A DNA stretch of 46,113 bases from Robiginitalea sp. Lineage in GTDB: Bacteria; Bacteroidota; Bacteroidia; Flavobacteriales; Flavobacteriaceae. The stretch is taken from positions 1 through 46,113 of the forward strand of contig JAHEJJ010000018.1 of NCBI GenBank assembly GCA_024638915.1, given 5' to 3'. A program made the position numbers and the translations under genes. The notes beneath the pieces are model-generated. The model saw only the letters and a list, made by a program, of their open reading frames with translations. It had not been told where the DNA came from and searched no databases. Below are positions 10,520 to 18,900 of the stretch, piece by piece (position 1 is the first letter of the stretch; every line of letters starts with the position of its first letter).

Positions 10520-11077
10520 CTAATTGATGGTCGCTACTACGCTGCCACATTTGAGCATCTGATCTCCAAAATATGGATTTCTTATCTCCTTGACTTCTGA
10601 AAACCAGTAAGCCCCTTTATTGTTCAGAGCCATTGGACAAAACTGCTTATACAAAGTACCCGATGACAAATTTTGTCTGAATAACTCCTCCATTTGCAAA
10701 CTGACTGCTGCAAATGCTGTTCGTTGAGCTGAAATGTCAGTAGCATCTGCCATGGTCTTCACGGCAGATCTCAAGGCTTCATCCTCCGAAATATCCATCA
10801 ACATCGTGGAACCCGATTTCACTTCAGCAACATCTCCGTTAACCAGGGCTGTTTTAATATGGTTATAATGCTGATAACTCTCCTGCATATTCTTACTGTT
10901 GAATTCCAGATTATTCTCTGAACTAGGCTCAGGAACCTTTGTCATTTCTTTCGAAGTATTGGATTCAACTTTCGATTTAGGATCATTTTGGGTCGGCTTA
11001 GCCTCTTTACAGGAATACGTACCCAGTAAGATTGCCCATAATAAAATACTACCTGTAACTCTCTTGATATTTTTCAT
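10520..11077 (-). CDS. DUF3347 domain-containing lipoprotein
   Basis: This 185-residue protein has an N-terminal hydrophobic signal ending TYSC (Cys about 23), a charged linker to about residue 55, then a DUF3347 domain. The domain has a helical first half (YQHYNHIKTALVNGDVAEVKSG...). It then shows the signature FCPMALNNKGAYWFS...IRNPYFGDQMLKCG, which carries Cys and Met residues suited to soft-metal binding. DUF3347 occurs near or fused to CusB-like adaptors in Bacteroidota, so a periplasmic metal-binding role beside the pump is likely but inferred. It follows the TolC gene by 29 bases. The lipobox is not canonical, so lipidation is probable rather than certain. Confidence 0.82.
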   Translation of the reverse strand: MKNIKRVTGSILLWAILLGTYSCKEAKPTQNDPKSKVESNTSKEMTKVPEPSSENNLEFNSKNMQESYQHYNHIKTALVNGDVAEVKSGSTMLMDISEDEALRSAVKTMADATDISAQRTAFAAVSLQMEELFRQNLSSGTLYKQFCPMALNNKGAYWFSEVKEIRNPYFGDQMLKCGSVVATIN

Positions 11078-11106
11078 TTGTTAAGATTTTTGGATTCTAA
11101 ACTGAT

Positions 11107-12333
11107 TTAACTTGTTAAATAATTAATAATTGCGGATTGTATAAAATAGCGTTCTGTACTATCTATCTGATTGGTTTCAAATTTTAATTGCAGTTCTTGT
11201 ATGTCGAGAACATCGTTAAAATCGATGGTCCCGGTTTCGTAGCTTTTAAGTAAGATCTTCTGAGCCGCTTTCGCCTGGTTGAGATTTTTTGATTGTGTTG
11301 CAAATTCAATTCGCGCACTATTTTTATTGGCCTGTGCTTCCGCCAGCATAGTTTTCAAAATATTTAGTTTTTGATCTTTTTGAGCCTGAATTTCTTTTAA
11401 TTTGAGTTCGTTTTGAATAGTCCTGGAGTTATATTTTTTGCTAAAGATTGGAACTGAAAGAGAAACCATTGGCATCAAGATGTCCTTACCATTATCGCTA
11501 AAATCCATATCGGGCCGCTCTTCAACGGCAACGAAATCCACACCGAAACCAATGTTAGGACCTGCTTCCTTTTTATTGAGTAGTTCAGACTGCACCACCG
11601 ATTCATAGATTTTGTCGAATCGCAACAGTTCCGGATTCAGCATGAGTCCATTATCCGAGGGTTCTGTAACTTCAACTTCACCTGGAATTATCATTTTATC
11701 TTCGGCCGTAAGTATCGTATTTTGATCGCGATTCAGAATATTGTTCAACCGGCTTCGTTCAGCTAGATATTCTTCTTCTAAAATCTGATGGAGTTGTTCT
11801 ACTTCATTTTGCCGAATTTGAAGTCGTAAAACATCTACCGCACTTGCGTTACCCACTTCCAAGGAGGTCAGAGCCAGTCTTTGGTATGTCTGCAACAATT
11901 CAATATTCTCCTTTAGGACTTTTTGTTTTGATCGTATGGAATTAAGCCGATAATAGGCTTGTGCAACCGAAAGTCCAAGTTTTCTCTTGGCCACTACATA
12001 TTCCACATATTCAGCATCGGCCAGAGTAGCTGCGTAGTTTTCCCGGGCCGAAATGGTGCCAAACCATGGAATCATTTGACGTACTGTTACACGAAATATC
12101 TGAGCACCAGTCCTGGTTTCTGGTTCGCTTACAAAGTATCCAAACCTAAACTCCGTATCGGATACGGCGTTGACTTCATTCACTTTTTCTGAAGCGGCCT
12201 TATACTGTAATTCAAAAGCTTGTATCTGCGGATTATGCAATTCGGCCTGCTGAAGGTAATATTCCAATTCCTGAGCTGCCAGATCAAAACAACTCAGGAT
12301 ACCGAGACCCAAGATTATCAGTCGTCGTGTCAT
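11107..12333 (-). CDS. TolC family outer-membrane efflux protein
   Basis: This 408-residue protein has a signal peptide ending near DLAAQ, then two long alpha-helical hairpin repeats typical of TolC/CusC. Typical stretches are ELEYYLQQAELHNPQIQAFELQYKAASEKVNEV near the start and ARIEFATQSKNLNQAKAAQKILLKSYETGTIDFNDVLDIQ near the end. It should form the trimeric outer-membrane exit duct for the CusA-CusB pump. The start ATG overlaps the cusA stop by four bases, so translation is coupled and the partner is evident. It is somewhat shorter than E. coli CusC (about 440 mature residues), within the range seen in Bacteroidota. Confidence 0.9.
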   Translation of the reverse strand: MTRRLIILGLGILSCFDLAAQELEYYLQQAELHNPQIQAFELQYKAASEKVNEVNAVSDTEFRFGYFVSEPETRTGAQIFRVTVRQMIPWFGTISARENYAATLADAEYVEYVVAKRKLGLSVAQAYYRLNSIRSKQKVLKENIELLQTYQRLALTSLEVGNASAVDVLRLQIRQNEVEQLHQILEEEYLAERSRLNNILNRDQNTILTAEDKMIIPGEVEVTEPSDNGLMLNPELLRFDKIYESVVQSELLNKKEAGPNIGFGVDFVAVEERPDMDFSDNGKDILMPMVSLSVPIFSKKYNSRTIQNELKLKEIQAQKDQKLNILKTMLAEAQANKNSARIEFATQSKNLNQAKAAQKILLKSYETGTIDFNDVLDIQELQLKFETNQIDSTERYFIQSAIINYLTS

Positions 12334-15300
12334 TTCATTAATCTTTTAATTTGAATTTCCTTATTCCACCCATAAAGAACGGGTACTACAAAAAGTGTAA
12401 TAAGTGCGATGAGCATCCCACCAAATGCGGGAATCGCCATCGGTATCATAATATCACTTCCCCTTCCGGTAGACGTCAATATGGGTAATAGTGCTAATAT
12501 TGTGGTCGCAGTGGTCATCAAACAGGGACGAATACGCTTTTCTCCGGCTTCAATTACGGATCCCCTGATGCTATCAATTGAATCTGGCTCATTTCGCCTA
12601 AAAGTTTGTGTGAGATAAGTGGCCATTACTACACCATCATCAGTCGCAATACCAAACAAGGCTATAAATCCGACCCAAACCGCCACACTCAGGTTGATAG
12701 TATGCATTTGGAAAAGATCCCGAAGATTTTCTCCAAAAAAACTAAAATTCATAAACCAATCCTGGCCATAGAGCCAAATCATCAGAAACCCTCCTGCAAA
12801 AGCAACAGCTATTCCAACAAAGACCATTAATGATGTGCTTACTGATCGGAATTGAAGGTAAAGAATGAGAAATATTAAGATCAATACCATAGGAACCAAA
12901 AACGAAAGGGTTGCTTCTGCCCTTATCTGGTTTTCATAGGTTCCGGTGAATTGAAAGTTGATTCCCCGAGGCACTACTAATTCGCCTTTTATTATTTCCT
13001 CCTGTATTGCAGCTTGGGCATTTTCAACCACTTCAACTTCTGCAAATCCAGGTAATTTATCAAATAGCACATACCCAACAAGGAAAGTATCTTCACTCTT
13101 GATTATCTGTGGACCCCGTTCATATCTGATATCGGCCAGGGCACTCAGGAGTACCGGATTCCCATTCTCAACCGGCACATATATTTTACTGAGGTCAGAC
13201 GGACTGGTTCTCAACTCCCTTGGATAGCGCACTCTAACATTATAGCGTTCACGTCCTTCAACAGTCTGGGTGAGCGGCAAACCTCCCACTGCAACCTGAA
13301 GTATCTCTTGAACATCTTCAATTCTAGCCCCATATCTTGACAGAAGGTTTCGGTCAATATCTACTAGTAGATAAGGCTTGCCAACGATTCTGTCTGCAAA
13401 GACCGCTTCTGCTTTAACTCCTTTAACTTGCTTTAAGACTTCTTCCAGTGATAGTCCGAAGGCCTCTATTTGCTCCAAATCTTGCCCACGAACCTTAATC
13501 CCCATAGGAGCCCGCATTCCGGTTTGAAGCATTACAAGACGTGTTTCAATGGGTTGTAGCTTTGGGGCTGAAGTTACCCCGGGCAATTTCGTCGCCAGAA
13601 CAATTTCGTTCCAGATGTCATCCGGAGATTTGATTTCGGGCCTCCAGTTTCTAAAGTAGACTCCATCATTATCAGCGATAAGATCTTTATGGCTAATGTC
13701 ATATATCTTCGGGTCCAAATCGTTCTTATCCGAACTATTGGGATTTACAAGTTTTTCACCATTTACCATCAGAAAGTAGCCATTATCATCAACGCGATAA
13801 CGCTGCCTTTTGCCTTCATCATTTAACATATATTCCGGCTTATATTGAATGAGGTTTTCAAACATCGACATGGGCGCCGGATCCAGGGCAGACTCAGATC
13901 TACCGGCTTTACCAACCACAGTCTCTATTTCCGGAATACTGGCAACAGCCATATCTAACTGTTTGAGTACTCTTTTGTTTTCTTCGATTCCTGCATGAGG
14001 CATTGTGGTAGGCATTAGGAGAAATGACCCTTCATTAAGAGAAGGCATAAATTCTTCTCCTATATTTTTCATGATCAGAATGCCAAATACCACTAAGACA
14101 GCCGGCAAAGAAAGAAATGCGGCTTTATTATTGAGTGCCCAGGATAAAATTCGGCTATAGTATTTCCTAAATACGGTAAATGTTCCTAATAGGCCAATAC
14201 AGATGATTCCAACAAATATTAAATTCCAAAAGACAGACCTTTCCAATCCTAATGGACGCCAATATATAGCTAACAAAATAACAATAGTAACTATGGCCAT
14301 TGAGATATTAAGCTTTTCTAGGTTGTGGATTGAAAGTCGCCCTTTTAGATGGAGCATAGAAACTATTCCAAAAGCGATGAGCAACAAACCGAGCCATAAC
14401 CCATTTACCAACCCAATGGCGCCGAGAAAGATAAGAGCCCCATTGATCAAATATCGGGTATTAAGTCTGAGATTCTTCTTATCGAAGATATAAGCAGCAA
14501 TTGGTGGGATTAAAAATAGTGCTACAAGAATTGAAGCCGTTAATGCCATGGTTTTGGTAAAAGCCAGTGGTCGGAATAATTTTCCCTCGGCTCCTATCAA
14601 AAAGAACACGGGTATAAAGCTGATTATTGTGGTAAGTACCGCGGTAATTATCGCTCCCGAAACTTCAGACGTAGCATTAAAAACTATGGTATTCGTAGGA
14701 AGCTTAGTCTTGTGTTCCTTTAGATGGCGAAGAATATTCTCGGACAGAATTACGCCCATATCCACCATGGTGCCAATGGCTATAGCTATCCCGGAAAGAG
14801 CAACGATATTGGCATCCACATCAAATAGCTTCATCGCGCTGAAGACCATAAGTACAGCAACAGGTAGAAGTCCCGAGATTAGTAGAGAAGCCCTTAAATT
14901 AAATACCATCACAGCAATTACCAGAATGGTTATCAATATTTCCAATGTGAGCGCCTCATTCAACGTGCCCAGAGTTTCTTGTATAAGTTCTGTTCTATCG
15001 TAAAAGGGAACAATCGTAAGCTGCGAAGTCCTGCCATCACTTAATACCTTTGACGGTAGACCTAAACCAATCTCCTTTATTTTATCTTTTACATTATTTA
15101 TTACCTGAAGCGGATTTGAGCCATAACGGGCGACTACCACTCCACCTACCACTTCGGCGCCTTCTTTATCCAATATTCCCCGTCTGGGTGAGGGTCCCAG
15201 GCTTACTTTGGCAATATCCTTAATACGTATCGAGGTAAACTTATCGGAAGCAATAACCGTATTCTCAATGTCGTTAACAGACTCTATATAGCCGAGGCCA

Positions 15301-16049
15301 CGAACCAAATACTCTACTTGGTTTAATTCTAATGTTTGAGCCCCGATATCCCGGTTACTCTCTTTAACAGCTGCCACGATCTCATTTAATCCGATATTGT
15401 ACTGCCGTAATAATTCCGGATTAACATCTATTTGATATTCGCTTACGTGACCCCCAATGGAGGCCACTTCAGAAACCCCTCCGGCGGACGACAAACCATA
15501 TCTCACATAGTAATCCTGTATGCTCCTGAGTTCCTGTAAATCCCACCCACCGGTTACCTGTCCATTCTCATCGCGGCCCTCCAGCGTATACCAAAAGATT
15601 TGACCTAATCCCGTAGCATCCGGACCTAAGGTGGGCGTGACTCCTGCAGGAAGCAAATTAGCCTGTAAGGAATTCAGTTTTTCCAGAATTCGGCTCCGGC
15701 TCCAATAAAATTCAATGTCTTCCTCAAAAATGATGTAGATGCTCGAGAAACCAAACATCGAAGAACTTCGTATGGTTCTTACCCCTGGAATTCCCAAAAG
15801 GGAAGTAGTGAGAGGATAGGTTATCTGGTCCTCTATATCCTGGGGAGAACGACCATCCCATTTCGTAAACACAATCTGCTGATTCTCACCAATATCCGGT
15901 ATGGCATCCACAGCCACCGGATTACTGGGCAACAATTTGATATCCCATTTAAAAGGTGCGTTTACAATTCCCAGTGCGACGAAAAAAATCAACAGTATCA
16001 CTGCAAATAGTTTGTTCTCTATCAGAAATTTTATGCTGTTGTTGAGCAT
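12330..16049 (-). CDS. cusA: CusA/CzcA-type heavy-metal RND efflux pump, Cu/Ag type
   Basis: This 1239-residue inner-membrane RND transporter expels metal using the proton gradient. The N-terminal pump motifs (AVDAIPDIGENQ, WDGRSPQDIEDQITYPL) and the TM4 segment GTMVDMGVILSEN with the proton-relay Asp are present. Three methionines align with the E. coli CusA Cu(I)/Ag(I) site: M679 in FLLMPTTMP, M729 in PMSMFENLIQ and M840 in RLVMLQTGM. This favours copper/silver over zinc/cobalt/cadmium. It is about 190 residues longer than E. coli CusA. One extra block adds roughly 100 mostly hydrophobic residues after PPIAAYIFDKK, probably additional helices; the other adds about 60 polar residues in the periplasmic loop between M729 and M840. 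It overlaps the TolC-like gene by four bases. Confidence 0.94.
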   Translation of the reverse strand: MLNNSIKFLIENKLFAVILLIFFVALGIVNAPFKWDIKLLPSNPVAVDAIPDIGENQQIVFTKWDGRSPQDIEDQITYPLTTSLLGIPGVRTIRSSSMFGFSSIYIIFEEDIEFYWSRSRILEKLNSLQANLLPAGVTPTLGPDATGLGQIFWYTLEGRDENGQVTGGWDLQELRSIQDYYVRYGLSSAGGVSEVASIGGHVSEYQIDVNPELLRQYNIGLNEIVAAVKESNRDIGAQTLELNQVEYLVRGLGYIESVNDIENTVIASDKFTSIRIKDIAKVSLGPSPRRGILDKEGAEVVGGVVVARYGSNPLQVINNVKDKIKEIGLGLPSKVLSDGRTSQLTIVPFYDRTELIQETLGTLNEALTLEILITILVIAVMVFNLRASLLISGLLPVAVLMVFSAMKLFDVDANIVALSGIAIAIGTMVDMGVILSENILRHLKEHKTKLPTNTIVFNATSEVSGAIITAVLTTIISFIPVFFLIGAEGKLFRPLAFTKTMALTASILVALFLIPPIAAYIFDKKNLRLNTRYLINGALIFLGAIGLVNGLWLGLLLIAFGIVSMLHLKGRLSIHNLEKLNISMAIVTIVILLAIYWRPLGLERSVFWNLIFVGIICIGLLGTFTVFRKYYSRILSWALNNKAAFLSLPAVLVVFGILIMKNIGEEFMPSLNEGSFLLMPTTMPHAGIEENKRVLKQLDMAVASIPEIETVVGKAGRSESALDPAPMSMFENLIQYKPEYMLNDEGKRQRYRVDDNGYFLMVNGEKLVNPNSSDKNDLDPKIYDISHKDLIADNDGVYFRNWRPEIKSPDDIWNEIVLATKLPGVTSAPKLQPIETRLVMLQTGMRAPMGIKVRGQDLEQIEAFGLSLEEVLKQVKGVKAEAVFADRIVGKPYLLVDIDRNLLSRYGARIEDVQEILQVAVGGLPLTQTVEGRERYNVRVRYPRELRTSPSDLSKIYVPVENGNPVLLSALADIRYERGPQIIKSEDTFLVGYVLFDKLPGFAEVEVVENAQAAIQEEIIKGELVVPRGINFQFTGTYENQIRAEATLSFLVPMVLILIFLILYLQFRSVSTSLMVFVGIAVAFAGGFLMIWLYGQDWFMNFSFFGENLRDLFQMHTINLSVAVWVGFIALFGIATDDGVVMATYLTQTFRRNEPDSIDSIRGSVIEAGEKRIRPCLMTTATTILALLPILTSTGRGSDIMIPMAIPAFGGMLIALITLFVVPVLYGWNKEIQIKRLMK

Positions 16050-16075
16050 CTTTAAAAATTAAACAATTAGACTTA

Positions 16076-16091
16076 GGCATCAAGAGATGCC
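16076..16091. other. small stem-loop between the HYC_CC_PP gene and cusA
   Basis: GGCATC and GATGCC form a perfect 6-bp stem around a 4-nt loop, in the 98-bp gap between two same-strand genes. On the minus strand it is followed by an AT-rich but not T-only stretch. It may attenuate transcription into cusA or stabilise mRNA ends; the evidence is weak. Confidence 0.35.
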
Positions 16092-16147
16092 AATAGAGGA
16101 CTCCCTGAAAAATATATTAATCAGGAATTAAGGTCTATTGTATAATT

Positions 16148-16564
16148 TCAAATGAGAAAAGTTTCATAAAGAATACAGATATCCTTTATGATTATAGGCG
16201 GCGGATAACCATCAAATGATGCTTTTACACCAGACTGTGTATTAAAAAGCTGAAGATAAGACTGATAATAGGAAGACAAAAATACCTGTTGCTCTAAGGA
16301 AAGGTCGTCAAAGGAAATTTTAAGTTCATCCTGACCTTCCAAAGTAATTTCAAGATCGGTACAGCAACCCATTTCATCCATTAGCATTCGGTCGTTTTCA
16401 GACATGCCCGGCATAGACGCCATAGCACAGTTATCTGCTTCGATCAGGCTGAGATCAACTAAACTATCCCCACAAAAGTGCATGTCTACAGTAAAAGACA
16501 TTGAAGAAAACAGCACAATTAATGCCATTGAATAAGCCAATAACCTCCGAAAAAGCTCTTTCAT
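16148..16564 (-). CDS. HYC_CC_PP family protein, Met/Cys-rich
   Basis: This 138-residue protein has an N-terminal signal or anchor helix (residues 8-25). The three marks that name the HYC_CC_PP family are present: H29-F30-C31 (Phe replacing the usual Tyr), C67-C68 and a YPPP segment near the C-terminus. Between them lies a Met/Cys-rich loop with C46, M48, M51, M54, M60, M62 and M65, well suited to bind Cu(I). It is the first gene of the minus-strand metal-efflux operon, 98 bases upstream of cusA. A periplasmic copper-binding or metal-delivery role is inferred from composition and context; no member with proven function is known to me. Confidence 0.82.
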   Translation of the reverse strand: MKELFRRLLAYSMALIVLFSSMSFTVDMHFCGDSLVDLSLIEADNCAMASMPGMSENDRMLMDEMGCCTDLEITLEGQDELKISFDDLSLEQQVFLSSYYQSYLQLFNTQSGVKASFDGYPPPIIIKDICILYETFLI

Positions 16565-16572
16565 ATACTATA

Positions 16573-16580
16573 CAAAACTA
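16573..16580 (-). promoter_or_regulatory. candidate -7 box of the metal-efflux operon
   Basis: On the minus strand this reads TAGTTTTG, matching TAnnTTTG, only 8 bases upstream of the HYC_CC_PP ATG. Transcripts starting from it would be nearly leaderless. No -33 TTG is found at normal spacing, so the true promoter may lie slightly upstream, near the inverted repeat at 16588-16620. Confidence 0.35.
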
Positions 16581-16587
16581 CAAAATA

Positions 16588-16620
16588 TAATCTTTTATTA
16601 TTTTGATTAACAAAAGATTA
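16588..16620. promoter_or_regulatory. 9-bp perfect inverted repeat upstream of the efflux operon (candidate operator)
   Basis: TAATCTTTT (16588-16596) and AAAAGATTA (16612-16620) are perfect inverted copies with a 15-bp spacer. They lie 24-56 bp upstream of the first efflux gene, in the span where the -33 region should be. The position suits a repressor or activator site controlling the operon. The sequence is AT-rich, so chance cannot be excluded, and no regulator gene is visible nearby. Confidence 0.45.
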
Positions 16621-16779
16621 AAGAAATAGATAGGAGGGTCAATAACTTGATTGTGTTTAAATTACAGGATATACCGATTAATTTCATGCCGTTATTGCGC
16701 GGAAAAAATCATAATATCCACTGGATAATCCAAAGCGATAATAAACTATATTTTGAATACATTTACAAGAAATTATGCT

Positions 16780-17232
16780 ATGTACAAGCATCTCCGCCCC
16801 AAAATAACTAAGCTCTGCTCAGACAAAAATCAAACTATCGATAACCGTTTAAAAGGTATTTGTAAATTATTACGAGACAATATTCCTCACTACGATTGGG
16901 TAGGCTTCTATTTTAAGAACGGAGACAAGTCGGAATTAAAGCTCGGGCCATTTGCCGGTGAACCCACCGAACATACTATTATTCCTTTCGGAAGAGGGAT
17001 TTGCGGGCAGGTGGCCGAAAGCAACCAGAATTTTGTAGTACCCGACGTGTCTGCCCAGGATAATTATATCGCGTGTAGCCTTAATGTAAAATCTGAGATC
17101 GTCGTTCCTTTGTTTAAAGATGGAGAAAATATCGGCCAGATCGATATAGATTCCGAATCCCTAGATCCGTTTACCGAAGAGGACGAGCGTTTTCTTGAAT
17201 TCATCAATCGGGAGGTAGCCAAAATTCTTTAA
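16780..17232 (+). CDS. GAF domain protein related to free-methionine-(R)-sulfoxide reductase
   Basis: This 150-residue single GAF domain closely follows the fRMsr fold: HYDWVGFYF, LKLGPFAGEP, PFGRGICGQVA, DNYIACSLNVKSEIVVPL and IGQIDIDSES. E. coli fRMsr uses three cysteines (84, 94, 118). Here the last two are kept (C75 and the catalytic-position C99), but the first is His65. It probably reduces free Met-(R)-sulfoxide, or is a diverged GAF sensor. I chose the ATG at 16780, which gives the usual N-terminus length; an in-frame TTG at 16753 would add nine residues. It stands alone between the efflux operon and purH. Confidence 0.83.
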   Translation: MYKHLRPKITKLCSDKNQTIDNRLKGICKLLRDNIPHYDWVGFYFKNGDKSELKLGPFAGEPTEHTIIPFGRGICGQVAESNQNFVVPDVSAQDNYIACSLNVKSEIVVPLFKDGENIGQIDIDSESLDPFTEEDERFLEFINREVAKIL

Positions 17233-17284
17233 AACTTTCAGGCTTTTGTTAATAACACAGCCTCATATTTAGCGGCCAAAAGTT

Positions 17285-17292
17285 TACATTTG
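17285..17292 (+). promoter_or_regulatory. purH: candidate -7 box for purH
   Basis: TACATTTG is an exact match to TAnnTTTG, 20 bases before the purH ATG. No convincing -33 TTG is seen at normal distance. Confidence 0.5.
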
Positions 17293-17311
17293 TTTCCTTA
17301 ATCCCGCTAAA

Positions 17312-18844
17312 ATGAGTACAGTAAAAAAAGCCGCTACCGCACTGATTTCTGTTTTTCACAAGGAAGGCCTGGAACCCATTGTGAGAAAGTTAGACGATCT
17401 GGGTGTCACCATATACTCTACTGGTGGCACGGAAAAATATATCAAAGAATTGGGGGTCCGGGTAATCCCGGTTGAAGAAGTCACCAGCTATCCTTCCATA
17501 CTTGGGGGCAGGGTAAAGACATTGCACCCGAAAGTTTTTGGGGGTATCCTTAACCGGCAGGACCAGGAAAGCGATGTGGCTCAGTTGGAAGAATACAACA
17601 TTCCGCAACTAGATATCGTAATAGTAGACCTATATCCTTTCGAAAAAACAGTCTCCAGTGGCGCGAGTGAGCAGGAGATCATTGAAAAGATCGACATAGG
17701 CGGGATCTCGCTGATCAGGGCAGCGGCTAAAAACTACAAGGATGTACTTTGTGTTTCTTCTATGGACGATTATGAGCTCTTTCTGGATCTCATTTCTGAA
17801 GGGCAGGGCAGTACCACACTTGAACAGCGTAAAGCCTTTGCCAAAAAGGCTTTTGATATTTCTTCGCATTACGACACCGCCATTTTTCAATATTTCGACG
17901 ATTCGAAAGAACAGGGATCATTTAAAATAAGTGAACAACATGGCAAGGTATTGCGTTATGGAGAAAATCCTCATCAGCGTGGCTATTATTTCGGCGATTT
18001 CGACTCGGTTTTCGATAAACTTCACGGGAAAGAACTCTCCTATAATAACCTGCTCGATATCGATGCAGCGGTAAATCTGATGGAGGAGTTCCGTGATGAA
18101 TCGCCAACATTCGCTATACTGAAACACAACAATGCCTGCGGGCTTGCGAGCCGGACAACGGTTAAGGAGGCATATCTCGATGCTTTAGCCGGTGATCCTG
18201 TTTCTGCATTTGGTGGTATCCTCATCAGCAATACACCCATAGATGGGCCAACGGCTGAAGAAATCCACAAGTTGTTTTGCGAGGTGGTTATAGCCCCTGA
18301 TTTCGAGGATGCTGCTCTTGAAATTCTCAAGGGAAAGAAAAACAGGATCTTACTCATTCAGAAAAAGGCCGTTTTGTCTGATCGAATAGTACGAACCTGC
18401 CTGAACGGATATCTGGTCCAGGATAAAGATTTGAAAACCGACAGCAAAGAGCTGCTCGATTATGTAACCAAAAACAAACCATCAGATCGCGAATTGGATG
18501 ATTTGATCTTCGCATCCAAGATTTGTAAGCACACCAAGTCCAATACTATTGTCCTGGCAAAGAATGGTCAGCTATGCGCGAGCGGAACCGGCCAGACGTC
18601 CAGGGTCGATGCTTTGAATCAGGCTATTCATAAGGCACGCACATTTAAATTCGACCTGGATGGAGCTGTTATGGCCAGCGATGCTTTCTTTCCTTTTCCC
18701 GACTGTGTTGAGATTGCATTTTCGGCCGGTATCAGGAGCGTCATTCAGCCTGGAGGATCGATTAAAGATCATTTGAGTATCGATTATTGCGACCAAAATG
18801 ACATGGCGATGGTCATGACAGGTACTCGTCATTTTAAGCATTAA
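17312..18844 (+). CDS. purH: bifunctional AICAR transformylase / IMP cyclohydrolase
   Basis: This 510-residue protein catalyses the last two steps of purine synthesis, formylation of AICAR and ring closure to IMP. The N-terminal IMP cyclohydrolase part shows ISVFHKEGLE, STGGTEKYI, VTSYPSILGGRVKTLHPKV and KNYKDVLCVSS. The transformylase part shows GENPHQRG, ILKHNNACGLAS with the catalytic Lys-His, GDPVSAFGGI and the C-terminal QPGGSIKDHLSIDYCD...MVMTGTRHFKH. The length is typical. It is probably monocistronic, since a -7 box for mreB starts 7 bases after its stop codon. Confidence 0.97.
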   Translation: MSTVKKAATALISVFHKEGLEPIVRKLDDLGVTIYSTGGTEKYIKELGVRVIPVEEVTSYPSILGGRVKTLHPKVFGGILNRQDQESDVAQLEEYNIPQLDIVIVDLYPFEKTVSSGASEQEIIEKIDIGGISLIRAAAKNYKDVLCVSSMDDYELFLDLISEGQGSTTLEQRKAFAKKAFDISSHYDTAIFQYFDDSKEQGSFKISEQHGKVLRYGENPHQRGYYFGDFDSVFDKLHGKELSYNNLLDIDAAVNLMEEFRDESPTFAILKHNNACGLASRTTVKEAYLDALAGDPVSAFGGILISNTPIDGPTAEEIHKLFCEVVIAPDFEDAALEILKGKKNRILLIQKKAVLSDRIVRTCLNGYLVQDKDLKTDSKELLDYVTKNKPSDRELDDLIFASKICKHTKSNTIVLAKNGQLCASGTGQTSRVDALNQAIHKARTFKFDLDGAVMASDAFFPFPDCVEIAFSAGIRSVIQPGGSIKDHLSIDYCDQNDMAMVMTGTRHFKH

Positions 18845-18850
18845 TTTTAC

Positions 18851-18858
18851 TACTTTTG
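18851..18858 (+). promoter_or_regulatory. mreB: candidate -7 box for mreB
   Basis: TACTTTTG matches TAnnTTTG and lies just after the purH stop, 43 bases before the mreB ATG. It suggests separate transcription of the rod-shape cluster. No clear -33 box is present. Confidence 0.5.
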
Positions 18859-18900
18859 TCGACAAACCGGATCCAATAATCCGAAACCAAACTAATTAAC

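Noticed and set aside
14548-15003. A 151-codon open frame opposite cusA
   Set aside because: It mirrors membrane-segment codons of the pump and has no family resemblance.
17241-17262. Possible terminator hairpin between the GAF gene and purH
   Set aside because: The stem is broken, with only 4-5 bp parts and a near-zero loop, and no T-run follows.
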